A DNA stretch of 64,000 nucleotides, from assembly GCA_022705325.1 (NCBI GenBank), contig JAKJER010000008.1, positions 113,104 through 177,103 on the forward strand, given 5' to 3'. Origin of the DNA: Planctomycetota bacterium (GTDB lineage Bacteria; Planctomycetota; Phycisphaerae; SM23-33). Shown here in pieces: positions 56,983-64,000 of this stretch (the first letter of the stretch is position 1; every line of letters starts with the position of its first letter). The translations under genes were made by a program, and so were the position numbers. Under the pieces are notes generated by a model, which was not told where the DNA came from, did not search any database, and was given only the letters and a program-made list of their open reading frames with translations.

Positions 56983-58269
56983 ATGGTCGCGACGAAAGAC
57001 CGTCAGGTGATCCGGTCGCTGGCGTCCAAGTGGATGGAACTCGCCCACCAGCCCGTGATGGCCCAGCGCAAGCGCCTGTGGAAGGCGGTGCACGACCTGA
57101 AGATGATCCGCCCGGTCATCCTGGTCGAGACGTGCATGATGATCGACGAGTTCGTCCCGCCCGCCGAGCTTCAATGCGAGGACCCCTTTCTCCGCAACGT
57201 CGAGAGGACCATGCGCATCGAGACCCGCCACGCCGAGGAGATCGGCGACGACGTCGTCCTCGAGCCCTGCTTCCGCCTGCCCTGGGAGGTCAGCGTCTCC
57301 AACTACGGAGTCTCCTGGGACGAGTTCCACTGCACCGACGCGGCCGGGCGGAACACCGCCTACTCGTTCAGCTTCCCCATCCGCGCGCCGGAGGACTTCT
57401 CCAAGCTCCGCATCCGCAGCAAGAGCGTCGATCGCAAGAAGACCCTCGCCCTCAAGGCCGTCCTGGAGGACGTGATGGGCGACATCCTGCCGGTCCGCGT
57501 GGGCAACAACGACCAGTTCGTGCCCGACTCGGGCTACCGCCCCTGGTGCGGCATGGAGTTCATCGGGCTGACCATGGACCTCTTCAAGCTGTGCGGAAAC
57601 GAGCGCCTGCTCTACTGGGTCTACGACGAGCCGGACATGATCCACCGCATGATGGCGTTCCTCCGCGACGACCGCCTGGCCTATTTCCGCTGGCTCGAGC
57701 AGGAGGGCCTGCTGGACCTCAACACGGACAACCAGATGGCCGGCCCGTGCATGTACGGCTACGTCAGCGACCTGCCGGCGGTCAGCGACCCGCCCGCCGG
57801 GCCGGTCCGCCTGAACCAGCTCTGGGGCTGGGCGGAGTCGCAGGAGACCACCTCCGTCTCGCCCTCCATGTTCGCCGAGTTCTTCCTGCCCTACATCGCG
57901 CAGGTGGCCGAGGTGTTCGGCCTGACCTACTGGGGCTGCTGCGAGCGGATCGACGACCGCTTCGAGCCCATCCGCAAGGCGATCCCCACGCTGCGGAGCG
58001 TCTCGGTCAGCGGATGGAACGACTTCGACAAGGCCGCCGAGCTGCTCGGCAGGGACTTCGTCTACTCCCGCAAGCCCGTGCCCGCTCATCTCAGCGGCGA
58101 CTATCCGGACTGGGACATGGCCCGCCAGGACCTGGTCAAGACCCACCAGGCCGTCACGCGCAACGGCTGCAACACCGAGATCCTCTTCCGCGACGTGTAC
58201 ACCATCAGCTTCGACCGCCCGCGGCTGCGACGCTGGGTGGACATGTGCAAGAGCGTCTTCCAGATGTAG
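56983..58269 (+). CDS. Uroporphyrinogen decarboxylase-like (URO-D fold) protein
   Basis: 428 aa. MIRPVILVETCMMIDEFVPP, EFIGLTMDLFKLCGNERLLY and VYDEPDMIHRMMAFLRDDRL agree with URO-D-fold proteins that are abundant in planctomycetes and related to corrinoid methyltransferases (MtaA/CmuA type) rather than to haem-making HemE. Near the C-terminus FGLTYWGCCERIDDRFEPIR carries a Cys pair that may bind zinc, and SVSGWNDFDKAAELLGRDFV follows. AGGAG lies seven bases before ATG 56983. Its end overlaps the opposite-strand hydrolase gene by 65 bp. Methyl transfer is a guess from the family; substrate unknown. Confidence 0.8.
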   Translation: MVATKDRQVIRSLASKWMELAHQPVMAQRKRLWKAVHDLKMIRPVILVETCMMIDEFVPPAELQCEDPFLRNVERTMRIETRHAEEIGDDVVLEPCFRLPWEVSVSNYGVSWDEFHCTDAAGRNTAYSFSFPIRAPEDFSKLRIRSKSVDRKKTLALKAVLEDVMGDILPVRVGNNDQFVPDSGYRPWCGMEFIGLTMDLFKLCGNERLLYWVYDEPDMIHRMMAFLRDDRLAYFRWLEQEGLLDLNTDNQMAGPCMYGYVSDLPAVSDPPAGPVRLNQLWGWAESQETTSVSPSMFAEFFLPYIAQVAEVFGLTYWGCCERIDDRFEPIRKAIPTLRSVSVSGWNDFDKAAELLGRDFVYSRKPVPAHLSGDYPDWDMARQDLVKTHQAVTRNGCNTEILFRDVYTISFDRPRLRRWVDMCKSVFQM

Positions 58270-60727
58270 CCGCGGCCTGGCCCGGCTTGCCCCTTAACCG
58301 TCCGGTCTTCGCGGCGCCCGGCCCCTCGACGCGAATCCCCAGCGGCGCCAGCGTCGCGCCGTCGCCCAGGCGGGCGGGGGCGTCGCCGAAGTTCACCGTC
58401 ACGGCCGTCCCGTCGGCGAAGCGGGTCTGCTGCACCGCGTGGTCTTCGCTGAGCCAGCGGTGGTCCAGCATCTCGCTGTAGCCGGTCGCTCGGGTCACGC
58501 CCGCCGACGCGCGGTAGCTGCGAACGAACCGCTCGCGGTTGCGATCCCACAGGGCGGTGTTGAACATGAACATCGGCGGCGTGCCGTACAGGGCGTTGAA
58601 CAGGTCGCGCCGGTCCCACACCGCGGGGATCTTGTTGTTGTAGTCGCCCCAGTACCACTGGGCGACCACGCAGTCGTGGTAGACCAGCTCCCACAGGGGC
58701 AGGCGGTAGGCGTGCCCGGTCTGGAAGGTGGCCACCTGGGGCGGAACCTCGTCGAGGATCTGCTGCATCCGCCTGCCCGAGTCGCGGCAGCGGTAGGGGC
58801 CCAGGCTCATCATGCCCTCGAAGTAGTGCACGAACGGCACGGCTGCGTCGTGCCCCGTCTCGCTGCCGGCGACGAGATGGTGGCCCTCGCTGACCAGGCG
58901 GAGCAGCTCCATCTTCCAGTGGCGGCTCTCCGAGCGGGTGACCGGGTGGTCCGGGTGGTAGCACTCGCGCCAGGGCGAGGCGGTGGTGGTGTCGATGAAG
59001 CGGCAGCGGTACGGGGCCGTCTTCAGCTCCTCGCCGATCCGCGCCTTGGCGTACGCCACTGCCTGGCGGTCGCACGTCACGCCGCAGGGGATCATCTCCC
59101 CGTCCCTGGCCTCGACGCGCCAGCCACGGATCCACTGCCCCCGCGAGTCGATCATCAAGTCCTTGGGCCAAGCCTCGCTGGGCCAGTCGCCGTGCCTGTA
59201 CCGCAGCCTGGGGAACATGGCCGGGTCCATCACGTCCTGGTAGATGTCGTAGCGGCTGGTCAGCACGCCCATCCGGTTCAGCGTCGCGAGCTGGTCCGGG
59301 CTGGCGCGGTTGGACCACAGGATGCGGTCGATGCCGGCCTGCTGGAGCCGGCCCACGATGCCCACCGGATCCTTGTCCCAGCACCAGACATTGACCGCGC
59401 CGACCAGCAGGTCGACGTTGGGGTTCTCCTTTCGCTTCTGGGCGAGCGTCTTGAGCAAGCCCGTCTGCTGCGCGTGGCGGCGGTAGCGCTTGGCCATCGC
59501 GACGTAGCCGCCGTCGTCCAGCAGGACGTAGCGGACGCGCCGCGTCGGGCCGAAGCGGCCCTTCTGCGGGTCCCACTGCGGGGCCAGGCAGAGCAGGCCG
59601 TCGCGCCGCTCCATCCGCACGGAGGCGTCGTCCGGCGTCTCGACCAGGGCCATGATCCCGCGCCGCCCGTCCGTCGCGCCGTACCACGACATGCACAGCC
59701 CGTGCCCGCCGTAGAGGATGTACCGCGAGGAACGAATGGACGCGTCGTCCACCGGGTAGCTGATCCCCTCGTTGACGGGCATGACCAGGAACGTGCCCTT
59801 CGGCGTCGCGAACGGGTGCGGGTAGAGCACCGGCTGCGACAGCTCCCCCTGCGACGACAGCTCGACCAGCAGCTCCGGCTTCTCGCCGTCCATGCGGAAG
59901 ACCGCGCGGACCTCGCGGGCCGTCTGCGGGTCCACCAGCAGGGCCTCGATCCTGCCCGGCCCAGCCGAGGCCTTCAGCACCATCGGCGCGGGGCCCAGCG
60001 GCTTCTGCACGTACGTCTGATTCGTGCGGCGATCGGTCAGCGCGAGCGTGGCGTCGCGCGTCTCCAGGCGGACGTGCAGCGCGTCGCTCTGCGCGGTCAG
60101 CGCGGCTGGAACGTCCGTCTTCGCCTGCCCCGGCAGGCGCGTCAGGACCATGTCGTCCACGTGGACCACGGCCGGACCCACGCCGACCACGCGCGGACTC
60201 ATCCTGGCCGCCCCGGCCGGGACGTAGAACCGCGACACAAGGTGCACGAACTCCGCGGATGGCTTTGCGGGGGCTTTTGTCGGGGCGCCTGCGCCCGAAA
60301 TGCCGCGGGCCGCGTACTGCCACGCCGTCGCCTTGCCGGCGGGGTCGTACAGGATGACGGAGATCTCGCCCCGGCCCTCGCCCTGGACCCTCATCCACGC
60401 GGAGAACTCGTACAGCTCGCCCGGGCGGACGGTCAGGGAGCGGCTTTGCTGAAGCGACCAGTCCTCTTTGCCCGTGTGCTCGATCCGCACGCCGCCGCGC
60501 CCGCCGTGGGCGGCCCCGGCGTCCGCCTCCGCCCGCCCAGCCGACTTCTGGCGAGACCAGAACGGATGCCAGCCCTCCAGGCCCTTCTCGAAGTCGCCGT
60601 TGACCAGGAGATTCTCGCCGCCCGGGCGGGATGCCGGCGCATCCGCCAGGCCCGCCCCCGCTGCCGCAGCGCCCGCGACCATCGCAATCACCGCCGCCGC
60701 ACGAATCGCGCTCGATACGCTCATCAT
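58205..60727 (-). CDS. Secreted glycoside hydrolase-like protein related to GH101/GH129
   Basis: 840 aa. A signal peptide (AAAVIAMVAGAAAAGAGLAD) is followed by a carbohydrate-binding jelly roll (about 35-200: NLLVNGDFEKGLEGWHPFWS). Then a beta-sandwich and TIM barrel include YPHPFATPKGTFLVMPVNEG, NVWCWDKDPVGIV, DRILWSNRASPDQLATLN and CRFIDTTTASPWRECYHPD, as in the GH101-related group (PF11308 and allies). GGGAGG lies five bases before the first of two ATGs. The exact linkage cut is unknown; GH101 and GH129 enzymes act on alpha-linked N-acetylgalactosamine of glycoproteins. Stop codon and last 22 codons overlap the convergent URO-D-like gene. Confidence 0.75.
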   Translation of the reverse strand: MMSVSSAIRAAAVIAMVAGAAAAGAGLADAPASRPGGENLLVNGDFEKGLEGWHPFWSRQKSAGRAEADAGAAHGGRGGVRIEHTGKEDWSLQQSRSLTVRPGELYEFSAWMRVQGEGRGEISVILYDPAGKATAWQYAARGISGAGAPTKAPAKPSAEFVHLVSRFYVPAGAARMSPRVVGVGPAVVHVDDMVLTRLPGQAKTDVPAALTAQSDALHVRLETRDATLALTDRRTNQTYVQKPLGPAPMVLKASAGPGRIEALLVDPQTAREVRAVFRMDGEKPELLVELSSQGELSQPVLYPHPFATPKGTFLVMPVNEGISYPVDDASIRSSRYILYGGHGLCMSWYGATDGRRGIMALVETPDDASVRMERRDGLLCLAPQWDPQKGRFGPTRRVRYVLLDDGGYVAMAKRYRRHAQQTGLLKTLAQKRKENPNVDLLVGAVNVWCWDKDPVGIVGRLQQAGIDRILWSNRASPDQLATLNRMGVLTSRYDIYQDVMDPAMFPRLRYRHGDWPSEAWPKDLMIDSRGQWIRGWRVEARDGEMIPCGVTCDRQAVAYAKARIGEELKTAPYRCRFIDTTTASPWRECYHPDHPVTRSESRHWKMELLRLVSEGHHLVAGSETGHDAAVPFVHYFEGMMSLGPYRCRDSGRRMQQILDEVPPQVATFQTGHAYRLPLWELVYHDCVVAQWYWGDYNNKIPAVWDRRDLFNALYGTPPMFMFNTALWDRNRERFVRSYRASAGVTRATGYSEMLDHRWLSEDHAVQQTRFADGTAVTVNFGDAPARLGDGATLAPLGIRVEGPGAAKTGRLRGKPGQAAATSGRRSCTCPPSVAAAGGRS

Positions 60728-60778
60728 TGTCACCTCCCACGCCAAACGCTCGGGCCCGCCCCGCAAATGCAGCCGCCC

Positions 60779-60807
60779 TTGACTTTCTCCCCGCGGGCGG
60801 CTTATCT
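60779..60807 (+). promoter_or_regulatory. Promoter of the esterase gene
   Basis: TTGACT (60779-60784), 17-base spacer, TTATCT (60802-60807). Position is right for the gene starting at 60839, with a leader of about 25 bases. The hydrolase gene at 60727 diverges from it. Confidence 0.6.
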
Positions 60808-60838
60808 GGCGTCCTGGCTGCCGGAATCGAGGACAAAC

Positions 60839-61735
60839 ATGAAACACGCCATCGTTTGCGGACTGTTGCTGTCTCTGCTCTCCGTCGCTCTGGCCGAGGA
60901 GGCCAAGCCCCCCAGGCTCCTGCTGTGGCCCGACGGCGCGCCGACGGGCGACGGCAAGACGGAAAAGGTCGACGTGCCCATCACCGTGCACCTGCCCCCG
61001 GCCGACAAGGCCACCGGGGCCGCCGTCGTGATCTGCCCGGGCGGCGGGTACGGCGGGCTGGTGACCGGAGCGGAAGGGCACGGGATCGCGGCCTGGCTCA
61101 ACGGGCACGGCGTCGCGGGAATCGTGCTGGAGTACCGCATGCCCCGCGGGCGGTGCGAAGTGCCCCTGCTGGACGCCCAGCGGGCCATCCGCACCGTGCG
61201 GGCCAACGCCGCCGCGTGGAAGATCGACCCCGCCCGCGTCGGCATCATCGGCTTCTCGGCCGGCGGGCATCTCGCCTCCACCGCGGGCACCCACTTCGAC
61301 GCGGGCGACGCGTCGGCCGACGACCCGGTCAGCCGCCGGAGCTGCCGCCCGGACTTCGTCGTGCTGGTCTACCCCGTGGTGTCGATGACCGCCATCGGCC
61401 ACGGGGGCAGCCGCAGGAACCTGCTGGGGGCCAACCCGTCCGCCGCCCTGGTCGAGCGTTTCAGCAACGAGAAGCAGGTCACCGAGAAGACCCCGCCCAT
61501 GTTCCTGACCCACGCGCTGGACGATAAGGTCGTCCCGCCGGCCAACAGCAAGATGCTCTACGACGCCCTGCGGGCCTGCAAGGTGCCCGCCCGGTACCTG
61601 GAGCTGCCCCGCGGCGGGCACGGGCTCAATGGCTACAAGGGCCCCATGTGGGACGCCTGGCAGACCCAGAGCATCGAGTGGATGAGGGAGATGAAGATCC
61701 TCCCGGGCGGTGATAAAGAGAAGGTTCAACAGTAG
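60839..61735 (+). CDS. Secreted alpha/beta-hydrolase, carbohydrate-esterase-like
   Basis: 298 aa. A short signal peptide (KHAIVCGLLLSLLSVALAEE) precedes an alpha/beta-hydrolase fold. GAAVVICPGGGYGGLVTGAE holds the oxyanion-hole GGGY, IIGFSAGGHLAS the nucleophile Ser140, THALDDKVVP the acid (about 228) and LPRGGHGLNG the His (about 261). The layout resembles acetyl-xylan-esterase-like enzymes often labelled endo-xylanase by error. Removal of acyl groups from polysaccharides fits the neighbouring glycoside hydrolases. GAGGA lies six bases before the ATG, which begins at 60839. The stop is followed at once by an oligomer array. Confidence 0.88.
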   Translation: MKHAIVCGLLLSLLSVALAEEAKPPRLLLWPDGAPTGDGKTEKVDVPITVHLPPADKATGAAVVICPGGGYGGLVTGAEGHGIAAWLNGHGVAGIVLEYRMPRGRCEVPLLDAQRAIRTVRANAAAWKIDPARVGIIGFSAGGHLASTAGTHFDAGDASADDPVSRRSCRPDFVVLVYPVVSMTAIGHGGSRRNLLGANPSAALVERFSNEKQVTEKTPPMFLTHALDDKVVPPANSKMLYDALRACKVPARYLELPRGGHGLNGYKGPMWDAWQTQSIEWMREMKILPGGDKEKVQQ

Positions 61736-61860
61736 AACGTTCAATAGTCAATGATCAAGGAAACGACAAAGGATGGACTATCAACTTGAACGTTCTTCCT
61801 TGGTCGTTTGACTTGAGCATTGGAAGTTGAACGTTCCACTGTTGGACGTTCTCTGCTTAC
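61736..61860. repeat. Oligomer array (GAACGTTC / TTGAACGTTC units)
   Basis: Starts within the stop region of the esterase gene (TAGAACGTTCAATAG) and repeats AACTTGAACGTTC, AAGTTGAACGTTCC and TTGGACGTTC. GAACGTTC is a palindrome. GAGGA for the next gene follows right after the array. Confidence 0.75.
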
Positions 61861-61871
61861 GAGGATCATCC

Positions 61872-64000
61872 GTGCGTACAGCCTTCACCTTCTGCGTCGT
61901 ATTTCTGACCGCGTCGGGCGCCTTTCCCGCCGATGTCTTCGCTCCCTTGCCGCTTGGCACGACCGGCCTGGACGAGGTCGCCGCGGTGCGCGTGGGCTGG
62001 CGGCTGGATGGAGGGGCGGAGGTCCTGCGCCCGCTGGGCTGGTCGGGCGGCGACGAGCAGACGGGTGCGGTGGTCCACTTCGTCAGCGAGGCCGGCCGGC
62101 CGGTGATCCTGAATCACGTCCCGTGGAAGAACGGGCGCGGGGCGCTGTTCGTCGAATACGCCCTGGAGCTGGGCAAGGCCTCGCCGATCCGCCTGGACCT
62201 GGACGTCGCCCTGGAGGCCCGCTACGTGGGCAAGAGCGACGGCATCACCTTCAGCGTGCTGCTGGCGGAGGAGGGCTCGGGCCCGTTCCGCGAGTTGGCC
62301 CGCGGGCACGAAGCGCAGGGCAAGGCCAGCCCCCTGGGCGTGGATCTCTCCGCGTGGGCGGGGCGGAAGGTCCGCCTGCGCCTCCAGGCCGACCCCGGCC
62401 CCAAGCGCAACACCGGCTGGGACAACGGGCGGTTCGAGTATCCGCGAATCACCGTGGGCCAGGGCGGCGACGTCCGGATGACGCGCGCGGGCGAGCTGAC
62501 GGCCACGCCGGCCTACAGGGCGCTGGCGGGCGGCGAGCTGAAACCGCTGCTCAACCGCAGCGGGGCGGGCATCGTGCCTTCGGCCAGGTTGAAGCACTCC
62601 AACACCGTCGAGGCCTTGCCGGCTGAAGCGTCGCGCGGCGGGGCGGTCTTTCGCTACGACGGGCCCGACGGGCGCTGGGAGTTCGTCTATGTGCCGCGGA
62701 CGGGGCGGCTGGACGACGTCGAGGCCCGCGTGCCGCACGGGCCGGCCTATCAGCCGTGCTTCGGCGGGGGGGTCGCGCTGGGCCAGGGCGAATCCGCCAG
62801 CGAGCCCGCCCAGCAGGCCCGCCTGGAGAGCTTCGACGTCCGCGACGGCGTGGCCCGGGCCGTCTGGACCTACGCGCAGGGCGGAGCGTCCGCCCGCGTC
62901 GAATGGACCTTCCGCATGGCCGGCAAGGCCCTGGTGATCCAGGCCCGGTCCGACGACACGACCGTCTGCCGCTTCGACCTGGGCATGCCGATGGCGTCGC
63001 TGCGGCGCGAGATCTTCGTGCCGTACCTCTACTACGCCCGCCCGCGCTACCTGCCCGCCCAGCGGGCGTTCCAGATGGCGTACGTCGACTGGACGGCCTC
63101 CGGCGCGACCGAGTCGCCCGGCACGGTCTCCACGTACCTGCCCCGCCTCGACGGGCGTCGCAACGCCCTCCGCGAGACCGCCTACGTGGCTGTCTCCGCC
63201 GACCTGGGCGAGGTCCTGCCGAACATGCCCCATCCGCCCTCGCGCTACCGCGAGCTGCTGGGGCGCAAGATGGTGCTCGACGTGTGGGACGGCAACTTCG
63301 AGCAGAACGCCCGGCTGTTCGAACAGCTCAAGCGGATGGGCGTGGACGAGGTCGCGGTGATCCTGCACAACTGGCAGCGATACGGCTACGACGTGAAGCT
63401 GCCCGACCACCTGCCCGCCAACCCCGCCCTGGGCGGTGACGAGAAACTCAAACCCCTGGCCGACACCGCCAGGCGACTGGGCTACGTGTTCAGCGTGCAC
63501 GAGAACTACATCGACTTCTACCCCGACGCCCCGTCGTACAACCCAGCCGACGTGGTGCTCAACCGCGCGGGCGAGAAGCAGAAGGCGTGGTACCAGCCCG
63601 GCACCGGCGTGCAGAGCTTCGCCTTCAAGAGCCACCGCGCCCTGCACTACGCCGCCCAGAACACGCCGGAGATCCACAAGCGCTTCGGCACGACGGCTGC
63701 CTACCTGGACGTCAACACGTGCGTCCCGCCGTGGCGCTACGTGGACTTCGACGCCGCCCAGCAGGCCGGGCCCAGCCACGCCTTCCGCCAGGCCGGCGAA
63801 CGGGCCCTGTTCAAGTATCTCCAGGACACGCACGAGGGGCCGCTGCTGGGCGAGGGGCACCACCACTTCTTCTGGGCGGGCCTGGTCGACGGCGTGGAGG
63901 CCCAGGTCGAGAACGGGCGAAACGCTCCGCTCCTGCTGGACTTCGACCTGCTCAAGCTCCACCCGCAGATGGTCAACCACGGCATGGGCTACTACAACCG
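61872..64000 (+). CDS. Secreted glycoside hydrolase-like protein, C-terminus beyond window
   Basis: At least 709 codons open to the right edge. GTG 61872 has GAGGA six bases upstream and starts a signal peptide (RTAFTFCVVFLTASGAFPAD). An N-terminal beta domain (LPLGTTGLDEVAAVRVGWRL, GKASPLGVDLSAWAGRKVRL) resembles carbohydrate-binding jelly rolls. A large beta-sandwich and a TIM barrel follow (RKMVLDVWDGNFEQNARLFE, VHENYIDFYPDAPSYNPAD, AYLDVNTCVPPWRYVDFD, LLGEGHHHFFWAGLVDGVEA), in the style of GH101-related hydrolases. It lies behind a GH101-like gene and an esterase, so a joint role in glycan use is likely. Catalytic residues cannot be named safely. Confidence 0.8.
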   Translation, partial: MRTAFTFCVVFLTASGAFPADVFAPLPLGTTGLDEVAAVRVGWRLDGGAEVLRPLGWSGGDEQTGAVVHFVSEAGRPVILNHVPWKNGRGALFVEYALELGKASPIRLDLDVALEARYVGKSDGITFSVLLAEEGSGPFRELARGHEAQGKASPLGVDLSAWAGRKVRLRLQADPGPKRNTGWDNGRFEYPRITVGQGGDVRMTRAGELTATPAYRALAGGELKPLLNRSGAGIVPSARLKHSNTVEALPAEASRGGAVFRYDGPDGRWEFVYVPRTGRLDDVEARVPHGPAYQPCFGGGVALGQGESASEPAQQARLESFDVRDGVARAVWTYAQGGASARVEWTFRMAGKALVIQARSDDTTVCRFDLGMPMASLRREIFVPYLYYARPRYLPAQRAFQMAYVDWTASGATESPGTVSTYLPRLDGRRNALRETAYVAVSADLGEVLPNMPHPPSRYRELLGRKMVLDVWDGNFEQNARLFEQLKRMGVDEVAVILHNWQRYGYDVKLPDHLPANPALGGDEKLKPLADTARRLGYVFSVHENYIDFYPDAPSYNPADVVLNRAGEKQKAWYQPGTGVQSFAFKSHRALHYAAQNTPEIHKRFGTTAAYLDVNTCVPPWRYVDFDAAQQAGPSHAFRQAGERALFKYLQDTHEGPLLGEGHHHFFWAGLVDGVEAQVENGRNAPLLLDFDLLKLHPQMVNHGMGYYN

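Overview
The window looks like a chromosomal piece of a high-G+C planctomycete, most likely a Phycisphaerae-type relative. The assignment rests on gene content, not on a marker gene. Signs seen are: Tat-exported aldo/keto reductases and a Tat-exported sulfatase, an anaerobic sulfatase maturase, a ThuA-DUF1080 protein, an HzsA-related diheme protein, multi-domain formylglycine-generating-enzyme-like proteins, a PEP-CTERM protein with autotransporter-type repeats, UPF0210/ACT proteins, GH97 and GH101-like hydrolases, and dense intergenic palindromes. No rRNA, tRNA, CRISPR array or replication origin was recognised.

Layout. 1-212: start of a secreted protein running off the left edge. 340-8409: a compact, mostly overlapping exopolysaccharide operon (flippase, GT2-GT4 fusion, radical SAM/SPASM protein, two GT4 enzymes, undecaprenyl-phosphate sugar transferase). 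8739-10697: two tandem TatA genes and a Tat-exported aldo/keto reductase. 10.7-15.3 kb: a repeat archipelago holding a deleted type ISP restriction-modification relic, a 5 x 67-bp array, a 269-bp direct repeat around an AT-richer HExxH lipoprotein gene, and a Y1 (IS200-like) transposase. 15.3-21.8 kb: GH97, sulfatase and HzsA-related protein. 22.0-26.9 kb: M48-type membrane protease, DUF1844 protein, sulfatase maturase. 27.0-33.3 kb: FAD oxidoreductase, MCE/ABC pair, NAGS-like acetyltransferase, ACT protein and UPF0210 protein. 33.7-41.0 kb: PEP-CTERM surface protein, cysteine hydrolase, B12-binding radical SAM protein. 41.0-50.4 kb: two paralogous secreted FGE-like proteins and a ThuA-DUF1080 protein. 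50.6-56.7 kb: methyltransferase, an unknown protein coupled to DapF, then a TIM-barrel protein, a tetraheme cytochrome and a second aldo/keto reductase. 57.0-64.0 kb: URO-D-like protein and carbohydrate-active enzymes, the last cut by the right edge.

How it fits together. Much of the window serves breakdown of complex, probably sulfated, carbohydrates outside the cytoplasm: sulfatase, its maturase, GH97, GH101-like hydrolases, an esterase, keto-sugar-type enzymes, Tat export. The exopolysaccharide operon and the PEP-CTERM protein point to a built extracellular matrix, but no exosortase gene lies in the window.

The most unusual signal is not a protein. It is a population of short palindromes that share loops and flanks while their stems co-vary. 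Several begin with GTAG or GTAGTG, as REP elements do. They lie between genes, around the Y1 transposase, and in frame inside at least two genes (GT2-GT4 fusion, ThuA-DUF1080). A second class, short oligomer arrays, sits at or over the stop codons of many genes. I propose, as inference, a REP/RAYT-like mobile system. The coordinates below allow it to be tested.
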